From Rhodoferax sp. (GTDB lineage Bacteria; Pseudomonadota; Gammaproteobacteria; Burkholderiales; Burkholderiaceae_C), in NCBI RefSeq assembly GCF_028688795.1, contig NZ_JAQTXM010000005.1:62001-126000 (forward strand): DNA of 64,000 bases. Reading direction: 5' to 3'. Below are positions 55,272 to 64,000 of the stretch, piece by piece (position 1 is the stretch's first letter; every line of letters starts with the position of its first letter). The notes beneath the pieces are model-generated. The model made no database searches and had not been told where the DNA came from. It saw only the letters and a list, made by a program, of their open reading frames with translations. The translations under genes were made by a program, and so were the position numbers.

Positions 55272-56005
55272 TTGGCAAACCCCAGGGTCAGCGCCAATTC
55301 ATTTTCACAAGTGGCCGGGTCGGCATCAAATAACTGCTCAATCCAGGCGGACTCGCGGGTGCGAATGGTGTTTAAGAAGTGGGTGACGGCGTCGTGTTGG
55401 CGCGCCATCCCGGCAAAATGGTCAAACCCAGCCTCTAAAAAACCTTGCAACGACCCCAAGCCTGCGAGCTCTGCGGGCTTGCGCATCATTCTCAGCAGAA
55501 GTTTAAGACCCGGTTTGCGTGTCAGCTCGCTCAGTGTTTGGCCCACAGAGAGCACGGTTGCCAATTGCCATTCGCGTGCGGTGCGTTGACCCACAGTGCG
55601 CCAGGCAGCGACGTAGCGCGCTGCACCAGAGGGCGCACTTGACTGGCTCCAGGCCTGCGACAGTGCCATGTCGAGTTCCTCGGTTTGTTGATGTAGCTTA
55701 GTCAGGGTCAGCACGGTGGCCAGAATGTGCGCGGGAAAAGTGCGCTCCAGGGCCCCGGCAATGCGTGAAAACTGGGCGTCGCGCGCGCTGTAATCTTTGG
55801 CGCTGTAGAGCTCTTCCAGGAAAAAGCGGGCGCTTGGGCCATAAACAGGGTGCCGCAGCAGGTCTTGGTAGGTGCCGATAAAACGCTGCGCCTGCAGGTG
55901 TTTAACCGCTTTGAGCGCCTGCACCAGTTCATCGGGCCCGGTGGCTGCCTGCCGCAGCGCGGCCACACGGGCCAGCGCTTCACGAATTTCTTCAGAAGCT
56001 TTCAT
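55268..56005 (-). CDS. FFLEELY-motif protein of unknown function
   Basis: The 245-residue helical protein carries the conserved segment ARFFLEELYSAKDYSARD that names a family of uncharacterised proteobacterial proteins. It has no signal or membrane segment. Other regions (HILATVLTLTKLHQQTEELD, FDHFAGMARQHDAV) look like helical-bundle repeats. It is translationally coupled to the downstream MBL hydrolase, which may hint at a common substrate or regulation. Confidence 0.8.
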   Translation of the reverse strand: MKASEEIREALARVAALRQAATGPDELVQALKAVKHLQAQRFIGTYQDLLRHPVYGPSARFFLEELYSAKDYSARDAQFSRIAGALERTFPAHILATVLTLTKLHQQTEELDMALSQAWSQSSAPSGAARYVAAWRTVGQRTAREWQLATVLSVGQTLSELTRKPGLKLLLRMMRKPAELAGLGSLQGFLEAGFDHFAGMARQHDAVTHFLNTIRTRESAWIEQLFDADPATCENELALTLGFAK

Positions 56006-56152
56006 AATGCAGGCAGTTTATCGGTGCGTGGGCGCACAAACTGTGGCAAACGACACAACTTTGGGTAATTTGCGCAGTTTAGGCTTGGTAGCCTAGGGAA
56101 AACCCTTATATTTGGCTTCATGTATGAAACCCTTACCTCCCGTCAACACACC

Positions 56153-56845
56153 ATGACCGAGCCGAACCTGCCGATGGGTGACTCGCCGCGTCAGGCCGAT
56201 GCTGCTCCTGTGGCAAAAAGGCAGGATGTGGTGGTGCCGATCCGGTCGCTGGGTGAAAACCATCGCGCGCGCATTGCCGACCACCTGAAAGCGCTGGATG
56301 CCCATGACCGGTATTTTCGTTTCGGGTTTACCGCCAACGATGAGCAGATTGACCGCTATGTGGCGGGCTTGAATTTTGAACGTGATGAGATTTTTGGTAT
56401 TTACAACCGGCGGCTGCAACTGATTGCCATGGCGCACTTGGCGTATTCAAGTGACGTGCGGCTGAACGCGTGCGCCGAGTTTGGCGTGTCGGTGTTGGGA
56501 TCAGCGCGTGGCCGTGGCTTTGGCAAGCGGTTGTTTGAGCGCGCCATGATGCATGCGCGCAACCAAGGTGTGCGCATGATGTTTTTGCATGTGCTGAGTG
56601 AAAACGCAGTCATGCTCAAAATTGCCCGCCATGCCGGCGCCACGGTAGAGCGCGATGGCTCTGACTCTGAGGCGCATCTGGTGTTGCCCCCCGCCACGAT
56701 GCATAGCCACATGACCGAGATGGTGGAAGAGCAGCTGGCGCAGGCCAATTACCGCATCAAAGTGCAGGCCAAGCAGTTTCGTGACATGGTCGCGCGCATG
56801 CAAACGGGTTGGCGTGGCGCGGCACAAGGCGACTCGTTGCATTGA
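56153..56845 (+). CDS. GNAT-family N-acetyltransferase
   Basis: I prefer ATG 56153 (MTEPNLPMGDSP) over the upstream 56120. The GNAT acetyl-CoA-binding motif A is seen in FGVSVLGSARGRGFGKRLFE (about 120-140), followed by MMFLHVLSENAVMLKIARHAG. The substrate is not deducible. The C-terminal helical tail (EEQLAQANYRIKVQAKQF) is extra to the fold. It lies alone between the MBL/FFLEELY pair and corC. Confidence 0.88.
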   Translation: MTEPNLPMGDSPRQADAAPVAKRQDVVVPIRSLGENHRARIADHLKALDAHDRYFRFGFTANDEQIDRYVAGLNFERDEIFGIYNRRLQLIAMAHLAYSSDVRLNACAEFGVSVLGSARGRGFGKRLFERAMMHARNQGVRMMFLHVLSENAVMLKIARHAGATVERDGSDSEAHLVLPPATMHSHMTEMVEEQLAQANYRIKVQAKQFRDMVARMQTGWRGAAQGDSLH

Positions 56846-56961
56846 TTTTGGCGCTTTGCCAGGTCGAAAAGTCCGCTAGCAGGTGGGGTGTCAGTGGGGC
56901 GTTGCAGCAATCCGCTATCCTTATGGTGTGTTTAACAAATGCATGTCCTGCTTGATTGGCT

Positions 56962-57828
56962 GTGTCTGACCCCAACCCTACGCGTCCCGACCGGGAAGAT
57001 AACCGTACTTTTCTTCAAAAAATTGCCGAGTTCATCCACCCCGGCCCTGACTCTACTGACGAGCTGCTCGACACCCTGATTGAGGCCGAGCACAACCAGC
57101 TCATAGGCGCTGATTCGCGCAAGATGCTCGAAGGCGTGATTCGCATGGCGGAAATGAGCGCTGGCGACATCATGGTGCCCAGCACCCGCATGGAGCTGAT
57201 CAACATCGAAGACGCCTATGACACCATGATGCACGGCGTGATTGACACCGCGCATTCGCGCTTTCCGGTGTTTGAGGGGGAGCGCGAAAACATCATCGGT
57301 ATCCTGATGGCGAAAGACCTGCTGAAGCTGCAGAGGGCGCCAGAACTCAATATTCGTGCTCTGTTGCGCCCGGCAGTGTTTGTGCCCGAGAGCAAGGGCC
57401 TGAACGATTTGCTGCGTGATTTTCAGAGTAACCACAACCACTTGGCCATTGTGATTGACGAATTTGGCCGTGTCGCCGGGCTGGTCACGATTGAAGATGT
57501 GTTAGAAGAAATTGTGGGCGAAATTGAAGATGAATTTGACATTGCTGAAGACGAGGGCGACATCTTCGGCCTGCCTGACCGCAGCTACCGTGTCAGCGGC
57601 GATACCACCATTGAACGCGTTGAGAACGCCTTTAATGTCACCCTTGACAGCACCGACCCGGATGAAGACTTTGACACCATTGGCGGCTTGATTGCGCATG
57701 AAATGGGCCATGTGCCACGGCGTGGTGAGCACCATGTGCTGGCTGGCCTGGACTTTGTCGTGATGCACACCAAGGGTGGCGCGGTGAAGTGGTTCAAGGT
57801 GGCACCCGTGCCCGCTGAGTCGGTCTAA
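56962..57828 (+). CDS. corC: CorC/HlyC-family CBS protein (magnesium/cobalt efflux, or hemolysin-related)
   Basis: A GTG at 56962 (or TTG 56956) starts a soluble protein with two CBS domains (GDIMVPSTRMELINIEDAYD and LLRPAVFVPESKGLNDLL) and a C-terminal CorC/HlyC domain (DTIGGLIAHEMGHVPRRGEH). It has no DUF21 membrane part. The stop is 4 bp before the lnt start. CorC and Lnt are neighbours in many proteobacteria, often with ybeZ/ybeY upstream. Involvement in ion resistance or membrane-lipid maturation is by family. Confidence 0.9.
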   Translation: MSDPNPTRPDREDNRTFLQKIAEFIHPGPDSTDELLDTLIEAEHNQLIGADSRKMLEGVIRMAEMSAGDIMVPSTRMELINIEDAYDTMMHGVIDTAHSRFPVFEGERENIIGILMAKDLLKLQRAPELNIRALLRPAVFVPESKGLNDLLRDFQSNHNHLAIVIDEFGRVAGLVTIEDVLEEIVGEIEDEFDIAEDEGDIFGLPDRSYRVSGDTTIERVENAFNVTLDSTDPDEDFDTIGGLIAHEMGHVPRRGEHHVLAGLDFVVMHTKGGAVKWFKVAPVPAESV

Positions 57829-57832
57829 GCCG

Positions 57833-59455
57833 TTGGCGCACGCACGCAGCTTGTTTGTTGGCCAGCGCCAAAACCCGGAGCTTTGGCCTGCCTTGCTGGC
57901 CTTGCTGGCTGGTGCACTGCAGGCTGCTAGCCTGGCCTGGCCGGTGGCCACGCCAGCATTTCTACAAGGTATTGGGCTGGCTAAAGGTCAACCCCTGTGG
58001 TGGGGCCAGTCCTTGGCGCTGGCGGTGTTGCTGCATCTGGTGCTGGCCAGCCCCAGCCCGCGCCGTGCCGCGTGGTGCGGCTGGTTGTTTGCCACCGCCT
58101 GGCTGACGGGCACGTTTGCCTGGTTGTTTACATCGATGCACACCTATGGCGGCCTGGCGGCGCCGTTGGCGGCGTTGGCGGTGCTGGCACTGGCTGCGCT
58201 ACTGGCACTTTATTACGCCGGGGCTTTGTGGTGTTTTAAGGCTCTATCCCTTGTAAATAAAGCGCAAGTAGCTATAATTTTTATAGCTTTTTGGGTGCTG
58301 GCTGAAATGGCCCGCGGCATGTTGCTGACTGGTTTTGGCTGGGGTGCCGTTGGCTACGCGCACCTGGATGGGCCGTTGGCACCAGCCTTGCCGTGGCTGG
58401 GCTTGTATGGCGTGAGCGCGCTGGCTGCGTTGCTGGCAGTGTTATTTGCCTTGATGCTGCAGGCGCGCTCTTGGGCTGCGGTGTTGCAACCGGCGCTGGC
58501 GCTGGCCGCCGTGCTGCTGCTGGTGCAAGTTTTGCCCGCAGCAAAAGGCACGTTTACCGGTACTTTGAGCGTCACGCTGCTGCAAGGCAATATTCCCCAA
58601 AACGAAAAATTTGACCAGACCAGCGGCGTGCCCAACGCGCTGCGCTGGTATGGCGAGCAACTCAATGCCAGCCAGGCATCGCTCATCATCACGCCCGAGA
58701 CGGCGCTGGCCTTGCTGCCCGAGCAGCTGCCGCCAGGCTACTGGCAGGCGCTGCAACAGCGTTTTGCAACGGGCCAGCAGGCCGCGCTGGTGGGCATGCC
58801 CTTGGGCAACTATGACACCGGTTACACCAATTCAGTGGTCGGTCTCAAGCCGGGGCAAACCGAGCCATGGCGCTACGACAAACACCACCTGGTGCCGTTT
58901 GGGGAGTTCATTCCACCGCTGGCTCGCTGGTTTACGAACCTTATGAACATTCCGCTGGGCGACTTCAACCGGGGTGGGCTGGCACAACCCACGTTTGATT
59001 GGCAAGGCCAACGGCTGGCAACCTCTATTTGTTACGAAAACCTGTTCAGTGAAGAGCTGGCCGCGCAGTTTACCGATGAGGCAAAAGCACCGACCATGCT
59101 GGTGAACCTCAGCAACCTGGGCTGGTTTGGTGAGCACTTGGCGATGGATCAGCACCTGCAGATTGCACGCTTGCGGGCGTTGGAATTTGATCGGCCCTTT
59201 TTGCTGGCCACCAACACCGGGCGCACCGCTGTGGTGGATCATCTGGGTCGGGTGACGAACGCGCTACCCAACCACGTGGCGCAGGCGTTGCAGGCCAAGG
59301 TGCAGGGGCGTGAGGGCGTCACGCCTTATGCCTGGTGGGTGGCACGCTGGGGGCAGTGGCCGGTGGTCTTGCTGGCTTTTTTGGTGGTGATTTCAGTTTT
59401 GGTCTTTGGCGGGAGAACAAGACGCCAGTATTTCAAAACCCACACAGGCCATTGA
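57833..59455 (+). CDS. lnt: Apolipoprotein N-acyltransferase Lnt
   Basis: Lnt adds the third acyl chain to lipoproteins at the inner membrane. The likely start is TTG 57833. There are about six N-terminal membrane helices, a nitrilase-like domain with the catalytic Glu (ITPETALALL), Lys (YDKHHLVPFGEF) and Cys (TSICYENLF), and a last helix (WPVVLLAFLVVISVLVFG). A copy of the dispersed repeat is in frame at 58236-58289, within the third or fourth helix region (LVNKAQVAIIFIAFWVL). The enzyme is essential in many Gram-negatives, so the insertion must be tolerated. Confidence 0.94.
   Translation: MAHARSLFVGQRQNPELWPALLALLAGALQAASLAWPVATPAFLQGIGLAKGQPLWWGQSLALAVLLHLVLASPSPRRAAWCGWLFATAWLTGTFAWLFTSMHTYGGLAAPLAALAVLALAALLALYYAGALWCFKALSLVNKAQVAIIFIAFWVLAEMARGMLLTGFGWGAVGYAHLDGPLAPALPWLGLYGVSALAALLAVLFALMLQARSWAAVLQPALALAAVLLLVQVLPAAKGTFTGTLSVTLLQGNIPQNEKFDQTSGVPNALRWYGEQLNASQASLIITPETALALLPEQLPPGYWQALQQRFATGQQAALVGMPLGNYDTGYTNSVVGLKPGQTEPWRYDKHHLVPFGEFIPPLARWFTNLMNIPLGDFNRGGLAQPTFDWQGQRLATSICYENLFSEELAAQFTDEAKAPTMLVNLSNLGWFGEHLAMDQHLQIARLRALEFDRPFLLATNTGRTAVVDHLGRVTNALPNHVAQALQAKVQGREGVTPYAWWVARWGQWPVVLLAFLVVISVLVFGGRTRRQYFKTHTGH
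58236..58289 (-). repeat. Dispersed short repeat, copy 10 (coding, inside lnt)
   Basis: ggctctatcccttgtaaata followed by agcgcaagtagctataattt is the reverse complement of the repeat core. It adds or replaces about 15-18 codons in a membrane-helix region of Lnt. Confidence 0.8.
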
Positions 59456-59555
59456 GAGAACGCAAAGCGCAAGCCCGTAAAATCGTTACCTTTCATGCAA
59501 GTCTCTGCGTGAACATGTTTTCCTCTCAGCGGTGCGTGGCACTGCCCAAAAACCT

Positions 59556-60578
59556 ATGTTGACCTTCCAGCAAATCATTTTGAAACTGCAGTCGTATTGG
59601 GACGCCCAAGGCTGTGCGTTGTTGCAACCCTACGACATGGAGGTGGGCGCAGGCACGTCGCACACCGCAACGTTTTTAAGAGCGCTTGGGCCAGAGCCAT
59701 GGAAAGCGGCTTATGTGCAGCCCAGCCGCCGTCCAAAAGATGGCCGTTATGGCGAAAACCCGAATCGCCTTCAGCACTACTACCAGTACCAGGTGGTGTT
59801 GAAGCCAGCCCCGAGCAACATCCTTGAGCTGTACCTGGGTTCACTCGAAGCGCTGGGTTTCGATTTGAAGAAAAACGACATCCGTTTTGTCGAAGACGAC
59901 TGGGAAAACCCCACACTGGGCGCCTGGGGCCTGGGCTGGGAGGTGTGGCTCAATGGCATGGAAGTGACCCAGTTCACCTATTTTCAGCAGGTCGGCGGCA
60001 TTGACTGCAAGCCGATTACCGGCGAAATCACCTACGGGCTGGAGCGCCTGGCCATGTACCTGCAGGGCGTGGACAACGTCTACAACCTGACCTGGACCAC
60101 CGCGGCAGATGGCACCAAGCTGAGCTACGGCGATGTCTATCTGCAAAACGAAAAAGAACAGTCCGCCTACAACTTCGAGCACAGCGACGCCGATTTTCTG
60201 TTCACGGCTTTCACGGCGCATGAAAAGCAGGCCCAGCATTTGATGGGTGTGCAACTGGCCCTGCCGGCTTACGAGCAGGTGCTGAAATGTGCGCACAGTT
60301 TCAATTTGCTGGACGCGCGCGGCGCCATCAGCGTGACCGAGCGCGCCGCCTACATAGGCCGCATTCGCAACCTGGCGCGCGGTGTGGCCCAAAGCTTTCG
60401 CGACAGCCGCGCCCGCCTGGGTTACCCGATGGCCAGCGCACAGATTGCCGCCATGGTGCTGGAACAGCAGGGGATCGATGAGGTCACTGATCTGGACCGC
60501 AAAGCGTTGCTCAGTGCTGCGTTGCTGGCAGGCGCGTCGTCTGACAAACCCCAAGCTAACAAGAAGGTGGCACCGTGA
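59556..60578 (+). CDS. glyQ: Glycyl-tRNA synthetase alpha subunit GlyQ
   Basis: ATG 59556 gives 340 residues. The class II core is seen in [47 protein letters not shown] and [20 protein letters not shown]. The alpha subunit makes glycyl-adenylate together with GlyS in an alpha2beta2 enzyme. The stop overlaps the glyS start by 4 bp. An upstream frame to 59532 is less likely because MLTFQQ is the conserved N-terminus. Confidence 0.96.
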   Translation: MLTFQQIILKLQSYWDAQGCALLQPYDMEVGAGTSHTATFLRALGPEPWKAAYVQPSRRPKDGRYGENPNRLQHYYQYQVVLKPAPSNILELYLGSLEALGFDLKKNDIRFVEDDWENPTLGAWGLGWEVWLNGMEVTQFTYFQQVGGIDCKPITGEITYGLERLAMYLQGVDNVYNLTWTTAADGTKLSYGDVYLQNEKEQSAYNFEHSDADFLFTAFTAHEKQAQHLMGVQLALPAYEQVLKCAHSFNLLDARGAISVTERAAYIGRIRNLARGVAQSFRDSRARLGYPMASAQIAAMVLEQQGIDEVTDLDRKALLSAALLAGASSDKPQANKKVAP

Positions 60579-62716
60579 GAAATCTGCTCGTTGAATTGTT
60601 CGTTGAAGAATTGCCCCCCAAGGCACTGAAAAAACTCGGTGAAGTTTTCGCCAGCCAACTCTGCGCACAGTTGCGCACGCTGGGCCTGGCCTCTGCGGAT
60701 TCGGTGGCCACGCCGTTTGCCTCGCCACGCCGCTTGGCCGCGCACATCACGCATGTCGCAGCCAAAGCCGCTGACAAGGCGGTGCAACAAAAACTCATGC
60801 CGGTGAGCGTGGGCTTGGACGCCAATGGCCTGGGCACGCCAGCGCTGCTGAAAAAACTGCAAGCCCTGGGTGCTGACGTGTCAGACCCGACGGCTGCCGT
60901 GGCCAGCCTGCGCAAAGCGCCTGATGGCAAAGCCGAGGCACTGTTTTATGACAGCCTGGCCACCGGTGCCACGCTTGATGTTGGTTTGCAGCAAGCCCTG
61001 CTGGCCGCACTGGCCCAGTTGCCCATTCCCAAAATGATGAGCTACCAACTGGAGACCGATTGCGAACTGCCGGGCTGGAGCAGTGTCAATTTTGTGCGCC
61101 CGGCGCATGGCTTGGTGGCACTGCATGGCGACACCGTGGTGCCGGTCAAGGCGCTGGGGCTCACTGCCGGCAAGGTCACGCAGGGGCATCGCTTTGAAGC
61201 CCTGAAATCACCGGTGGTGCTGGAGAATGCCGATGTGTACGCCCAAACCCTGTTGCAGGACGGTTCCGTGATCGCCAGTTTTGGTGACCGGCGTTTTGCC
61301 ATCGTGCAGCAGCTGGCGCAGGCCGCCGAGCGCCTGGGCCCGGGCTTTGAGGTGCTGATGGATGAGGCCTTGCTGGACGAAGTGACGGCGCTGGTAGAGC
61401 GCCCCAATGTGCTGACCTGTGCATTTGAGGCGCAGTTTTTGGACGTGCCGCAAGAGTGTCTGATCCTCACCATGAAGGCCAATCAGAAGTACTTTCCGCT
61501 GGTCGACACCCAGGGTCGGCTGACCAATCAGTTTTTGGTGGTGAGCAACATCAGCCCGGCTGACGCCAGTTTTGTCATTGGTGGCAACGAGCGCGTGGTG
61601 CGCCCGCGCCTGGCTGATGCCAAGTTTTTCTTTGACCAGGACTGCAAGAAAACGCTGGCCACGCGTGTGGCGGGGCTCGACAAAGTGGTCTACCACAACA
61701 AGCTGGGCACACAGGGCGAACGCATGACACGTGTGAGCGCCATTTCCCATGGCATTGCTGGTTTGCTGAACGCCAACCCTGCCATGCTGGTTGCTGTTGA
61801 AACAGCTGCTCGCCTGGCCAAGACCGACTTGCTGACCGACATGGTGGGCGAGTTCCCCGAGCTTCAAGGCATCATGGGCGGCTACTACGCGCGCCACGAT
61901 GGCCTGGGTGCGGACATTGCCGACGCCATTGAAGACCACTACAAGCCACGTTTTGCCGGTGACAGCTTGCCGCGCAACGCCACTGGCGTGGTGGTGGCGC
62001 TAGCCGACAAGCTGGAAACCCTGGTGGGGATGTTTGGCATTGGCAACCTGCCTACCGGTGACAAAGACCCGTTTGCGCTGCGTCGCCATGCCTTGGGCGT
62101 GATCCGCATGCTGGTTGAAAAAGACCTGCCGCTTGGTTTAAATGCATTGTTGAATGCTTCTGCAAATGAGTTCAAGAGCATTGCCAGCTTTGAGTCGGGT
62201 CGAGCCGTCGTTGATCTTGAAGAGTTTGTCAATGACCGCCTGGCTGGTTCCCTGCGCGAGCAAGGTTACAGCGCATTGGAAGTCGACGCCGTGCTGGCCC
62301 TGCGCCCGCAGCGTCTGGGCGACGTGCCACGCCGCTTGGCGGCAGTGCGTGCCTTCACCGCTTTGGCAGAGGCCCCGGCGCTGGCCGCTGCCAACAAGCG
62401 CATCAGCAACATCCTGAAAAAAGCCGACGACGTGGATGCCCATGTCAGCACCTTGCTGCTGCAAGAGCCGGCCGAGGCCGCGTTGTACGCTGCCATGCAA
62501 GACGTGTTGCCCCAGGCGCAAGCCCAGTTTGAGGCGCAGGACTACACGGCTGCGCTGCAAACGCTGGCTGCCCTGCGTGCGCCCGTGGATGCATTTTTTG
62601 AAGGTGTCATGGTCAATGCCGAAGCGATGGACCTGCGCTTGAACCGCCTGGGTCTGCTCAAGACCCTGCACATCGCCATGAACCAGGTGGCTGACTTGTC
62701 GCGCTTGGCGGCCTGA
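60575..62716 (+). CDS. glyS: Glycyl-tRNA synthetase beta subunit GlyS
   Basis: The 713-residue beta subunit binds tRNA and acts with GlyQ. Typical segments are [20 protein letters not shown] at the N-terminus, [12 protein letters not shown], the HD-like region [20 protein letters not shown] and the C-terminal anticodon-binding domain ([19 protein letters not shown]). The start is a GTG overlapping the glyQ stop. It is followed 30 bp later by gmhB. Confidence 0.96.
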   Translation: MRNLLVELFVEELPPKALKKLGEVFASQLCAQLRTLGLASADSVATPFASPRRLAAHITHVAAKAADKAVQQKLMPVSVGLDANGLGTPALLKKLQALGADVSDPTAAVASLRKAPDGKAEALFYDSLATGATLDVGLQQALLAALAQLPIPKMMSYQLETDCELPGWSSVNFVRPAHGLVALHGDTVVPVKALGLTAGKVTQGHRFEALKSPVVLENADVYAQTLLQDGSVIASFGDRRFAIVQQLAQAAERLGPGFEVLMDEALLDEVTALVERPNVLTCAFEAQFLDVPQECLILTMKANQKYFPLVDTQGRLTNQFLVVSNISPADASFVIGGNERVVRPRLADAKFFFDQDCKKTLATRVAGLDKVVYHNKLGTQGERMTRVSAISHGIAGLLNANPAMLVAVETAARLAKTDLLTDMVGEFPELQGIMGGYYARHDGLGADIADAIEDHYKPRFAGDSLPRNATGVVVALADKLETLVGMFGIGNLPTGDKDPFALRRHALGVIRMLVEKDLPLGLNALLNASANEFKSIASFESGRAVVDLEEFVNDRLAGSLREQGYSALEVDAVLALRPQRLGDVPRRLAAVRAFTALAEAPALAAANKRISNILKKADDVDAHVSTLLLQEPAEAALYAAMQDVLPQAQAQFEAQDYTAALQTLAALRAPVDAFFEGVMVNAEAMDLRLNRLGLLKTLHIAMNQVADLSRLAA

Positions 62717-62746
62717 CCCGCACACCTTAATCTCAGCAAGGCACGC

Positions 62747-63316
62747 ATGACCCCGATCAAACTCGTCATTCTGGACCGCGACGGCACCATCAACGAAGAC
62801 AGCGCCGAGTTCATCAAATCAGCTGACGAGTGGTTGCCGCTGCCCGGTGCGCTGGAAGCCATTGCCCGGCTCAACCATGCGGGCTGGCACGTGGTGGTGG
62901 CCAGCAATCAGTCGGGTTTGGGGCGTGGGCTGTTTGAGGTGTCTGACCTGAATGACATTCACACCAAGATGCACAGCATGCTGGCCGCTGCCGGGGGCCG
63001 TATGGATGCGGTCTTTTATTGCCCGCACGCCGCTGACGATGGCTGCCACTGCCGCAAGCCCAAGCCGGGTCTGTTTGAGCAGATTTCTGACCGCTATGGC
63101 CTAGACCTTAAAAATGTGCCAGTGGTGGGCGACTCGGCACGCGACGTGGTGGCGGGGGTGGCCGTGGGCTGCGAGCCCCATTTGGTGTTGACCGGCAAGG
63201 GCGCTGCGTACAAGGGGCGCAGCCTGCCAGACACGTTCCCGCCCAACACGATGGTTCACGCTGACCTGTCGGCCTTTGCCGATTTTTTGCTGGACCGAGA
63301 AGAAAAGGCTGCTTGA
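62747..63316 (+). CDS. gmhB: D-glycero-beta-D-manno-heptose 1,7-bisphosphate 7-phosphatase GmhB
   Basis: This HAD-family phosphatase of ADP-heptose synthesis for lipopolysaccharide core has motif I LDRDGTINED, motif II VASNQSGLGRG, a zinc site (CPHAADDGCHCRKPKPG with Cys and His ligands) and motif III VGDSARDVVAG. The 189-residue length fits. It lies between glyS and plsC, a common betaproteobacterial order, and links the cell-envelope genes with the synthetase operon. Confidence 0.94.
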   Translation: MTPIKLVILDRDGTINEDSAEFIKSADEWLPLPGALEAIARLNHAGWHVVVASNQSGLGRGLFEVSDLNDIHTKMHSMLAAAGGRMDAVFYCPHAADDGCHCRKPKPGLFEQISDRYGLDLKNVPVVGDSARDVVAGVAVGCEPHLVLTGKGAAYKGRSLPDTFPPNTMVHADLSAFADFLLDREEKAA

Positions 63317-63350
63317 GTGCGCGCTGGCCCGAAGCTTCTAGAGCATTGGC

Positions 63351-63424
63351 TGTATTTTGCTATTTAAAATATAGCTGTTAGCGCAATATCTATAAGGGCT
63401 AGAGCTCTAAAAAGCCTGTAATTT
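63351..63424 (+). repeat. Dispersed short repeat, copy 11 (intergenic)
   Basis: atatagctgttagcgcaata followed by ctataagggctagagctcta. It occupies the gap between gmhB and plsC and ends just before the plsC start codon, replacing the usual leader. Confidence 0.85.
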
Positions 63425-63425
63425 T

Positions 63426-64000
63426 ATGTTTCGTTCAATTCTTCACACAGCATGGATAGTGATCACCGTGGTGCCGTGGACGCTGGCTGTGTTGCTGGTG
63501 TCTTTTGTGCCGCCGCGCACGCACGCCTGGTGGACCGCGGTCAACTGGTTTCGGGTGGTGATGTGGGGCACCCGGGTGATTCTGGGTGTGCGGTTCAAGG
63601 TGCTGGGCTATGAGCACTTGCCGGTAGGCAAAACCAGCGCCGCGGTGTTGTTGTCGAATCACCAGTCGACCCTGGAAACCCTGCTGCTGCCGACCCTGAT
63701 GCCGCATCCGCTGGCTTTTGTGTTCAAGCGCGAGCTGCTGAAAGTGCCGTTTTTTGGCTGGTCGATGGCGCGGCTTGACATGATTCACATCGACCGAGAA
63801 TCGCGCACCGAGGCCATGAAACACGTCATTGAGCAAGGTTGCCGACTGCTCTCGCAAGGCACCTGGGTCATCATGTTTCCCGAAGGCACCCGCATGCCAC
63901 GCGGCCAAAAGGGTACGTTTCAAACTGCCGGCACGCGCCTCGCCGTGCAGTCCGGCGCGCCCGTGATCCCGATCGCTGTGGCCACCGCGCGCTGCTGGCC
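63426..64000 (+). CDS. plsC: Lysophospholipid acyltransferase PlsC-like (3'-truncated by window edge)
   Basis: ATG 63426 starts a protein with no stop before the window ends; 191 codons are visible. It has an N-terminal membrane helix (VITVVPWTLAVLLVSFV), the acyltransferase motif NHQSTLE (HxxxxE in place of the classical HxxxxD), an internal RELLKVPFFGW segment and the glycerol-3-phosphate-binding motif FPEGTR. It makes phosphatidic acid from lysophosphatidic acid. Repeat copy 11 abuts its start. Confidence 0.92.
   Translation, partial: MFRSILHTAWIVITVVPWTLAVLLVSFVPPRTHAWWTAVNWFRVVMWGTRVILGVRFKVLGYEHLPVGKTSAAVLLSNHQSTLETLLLPTLMPHPLAFVFKRELLKVPFFGWSMARLDMIHIDRESRTEAMKHVIEQGCRLLSQGTWVIMFPEGTRMPRGQKGTFQTAGTRLAVQSGAPVIPIAVATARCW

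Noticed and set aside
63640..63670. PlsC motif HxxxxE instead of HxxxxD as a sign of inactivation
   Set aside because: As far as I recall, glutamate at this position is common in betaproteobacterial PlsC, and the FPEGTR motif is intact.

Overview
The window comes from a chromosome of a betaproteobacterium, most likely a Comamonadaceae (Rhodoferax/Polaromonas type). The grounds are the recO-pdxJ-acpS-nagZ order, a complete protocatechuate 4,5-cleavage pathway of the Comamonas kind, a Burkholderiales-type porin, and a dispersed short A+T-rich repeat of a kind I associate with this family. The genus is inference; there is no rRNA in the window. I saw no tRNA, CRISPR array, prophage or intact insertion sequence.

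Layout. 1-4.2 kb: housekeeping (recO end, pdxJ, acpS, nagZ, a Sui1-like factor, a DUF3820 protein). 4.2-9.3 kb: a hybrid sensor kinase with a PAS-GGDEF response regulator. 9.3-22.7 kb: a LysR regulator divergent from a catabolic operon for 4-hydroxybenzoate/protocatechuate. It holds pobA, ligAB, ligC, ligI, ligU, ligJ, ligK, a TRAP transporter, a hemerythrin-like protein and a DUF1932 dehydrogenase, and takes 4-hydroxybenzoate to pyruvate plus oxaloacetate. 22.7-23.6 kb: a HigBA-type toxin-antitoxin pair with a third small ORF.

24.3-44.6 kb is the most interesting part: a quinoprotein alcohol-oxidation regulon. It contains a lanthanide-type PQQ alcohol dehydrogenase (Asp-Tyr-Asp motif), three cytochromes c, a XoxJ-like binding protein and a PedA/PedB/PedC (Lut)-like ABC system with its beta-propeller protein. 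It also has a TonB receptor resembling the PQQ importer PqqU/YncD, a NosR-like flavin/Fe-S membrane protein with an ApbE flavin transferase but no nosZ, a NitT/TauT-type ABC importer, a porin, and a sigma-54 activator. Six good -24/-12 (GG-N10-GC) sigma-54 promoters, all ending TTGC and all correctly oriented, lie in front of the six transcription units. This suggests one activator controls alcohol oxidation, metal uptake, cofactor scavenging and outer-membrane entry together.

44.8-51.1 kb: a Sel1-repeat protein and a three-gene DUF2760/Hsp70/Hsp70 operon. 51.3-54.3 kb: a PEP-CTERM gene remnant and a PAS-GGDEF-EAL protein. 54.3-64 kb: an MBL hydrolase with an FFLEELY-motif protein, a GNAT protein, then corC-lnt-glyQ-glyS-gmhB-plsC.

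Across the window about eleven copies of one 40-60 bp repeat are found. Most are intergenic, but copies lie in frame inside lnt and an Hsp70 gene, form the last ~20 codons of acpS, and probably make up part of the 3' end of ligB. This resembles the behaviour of Rickettsia palindromic elements.
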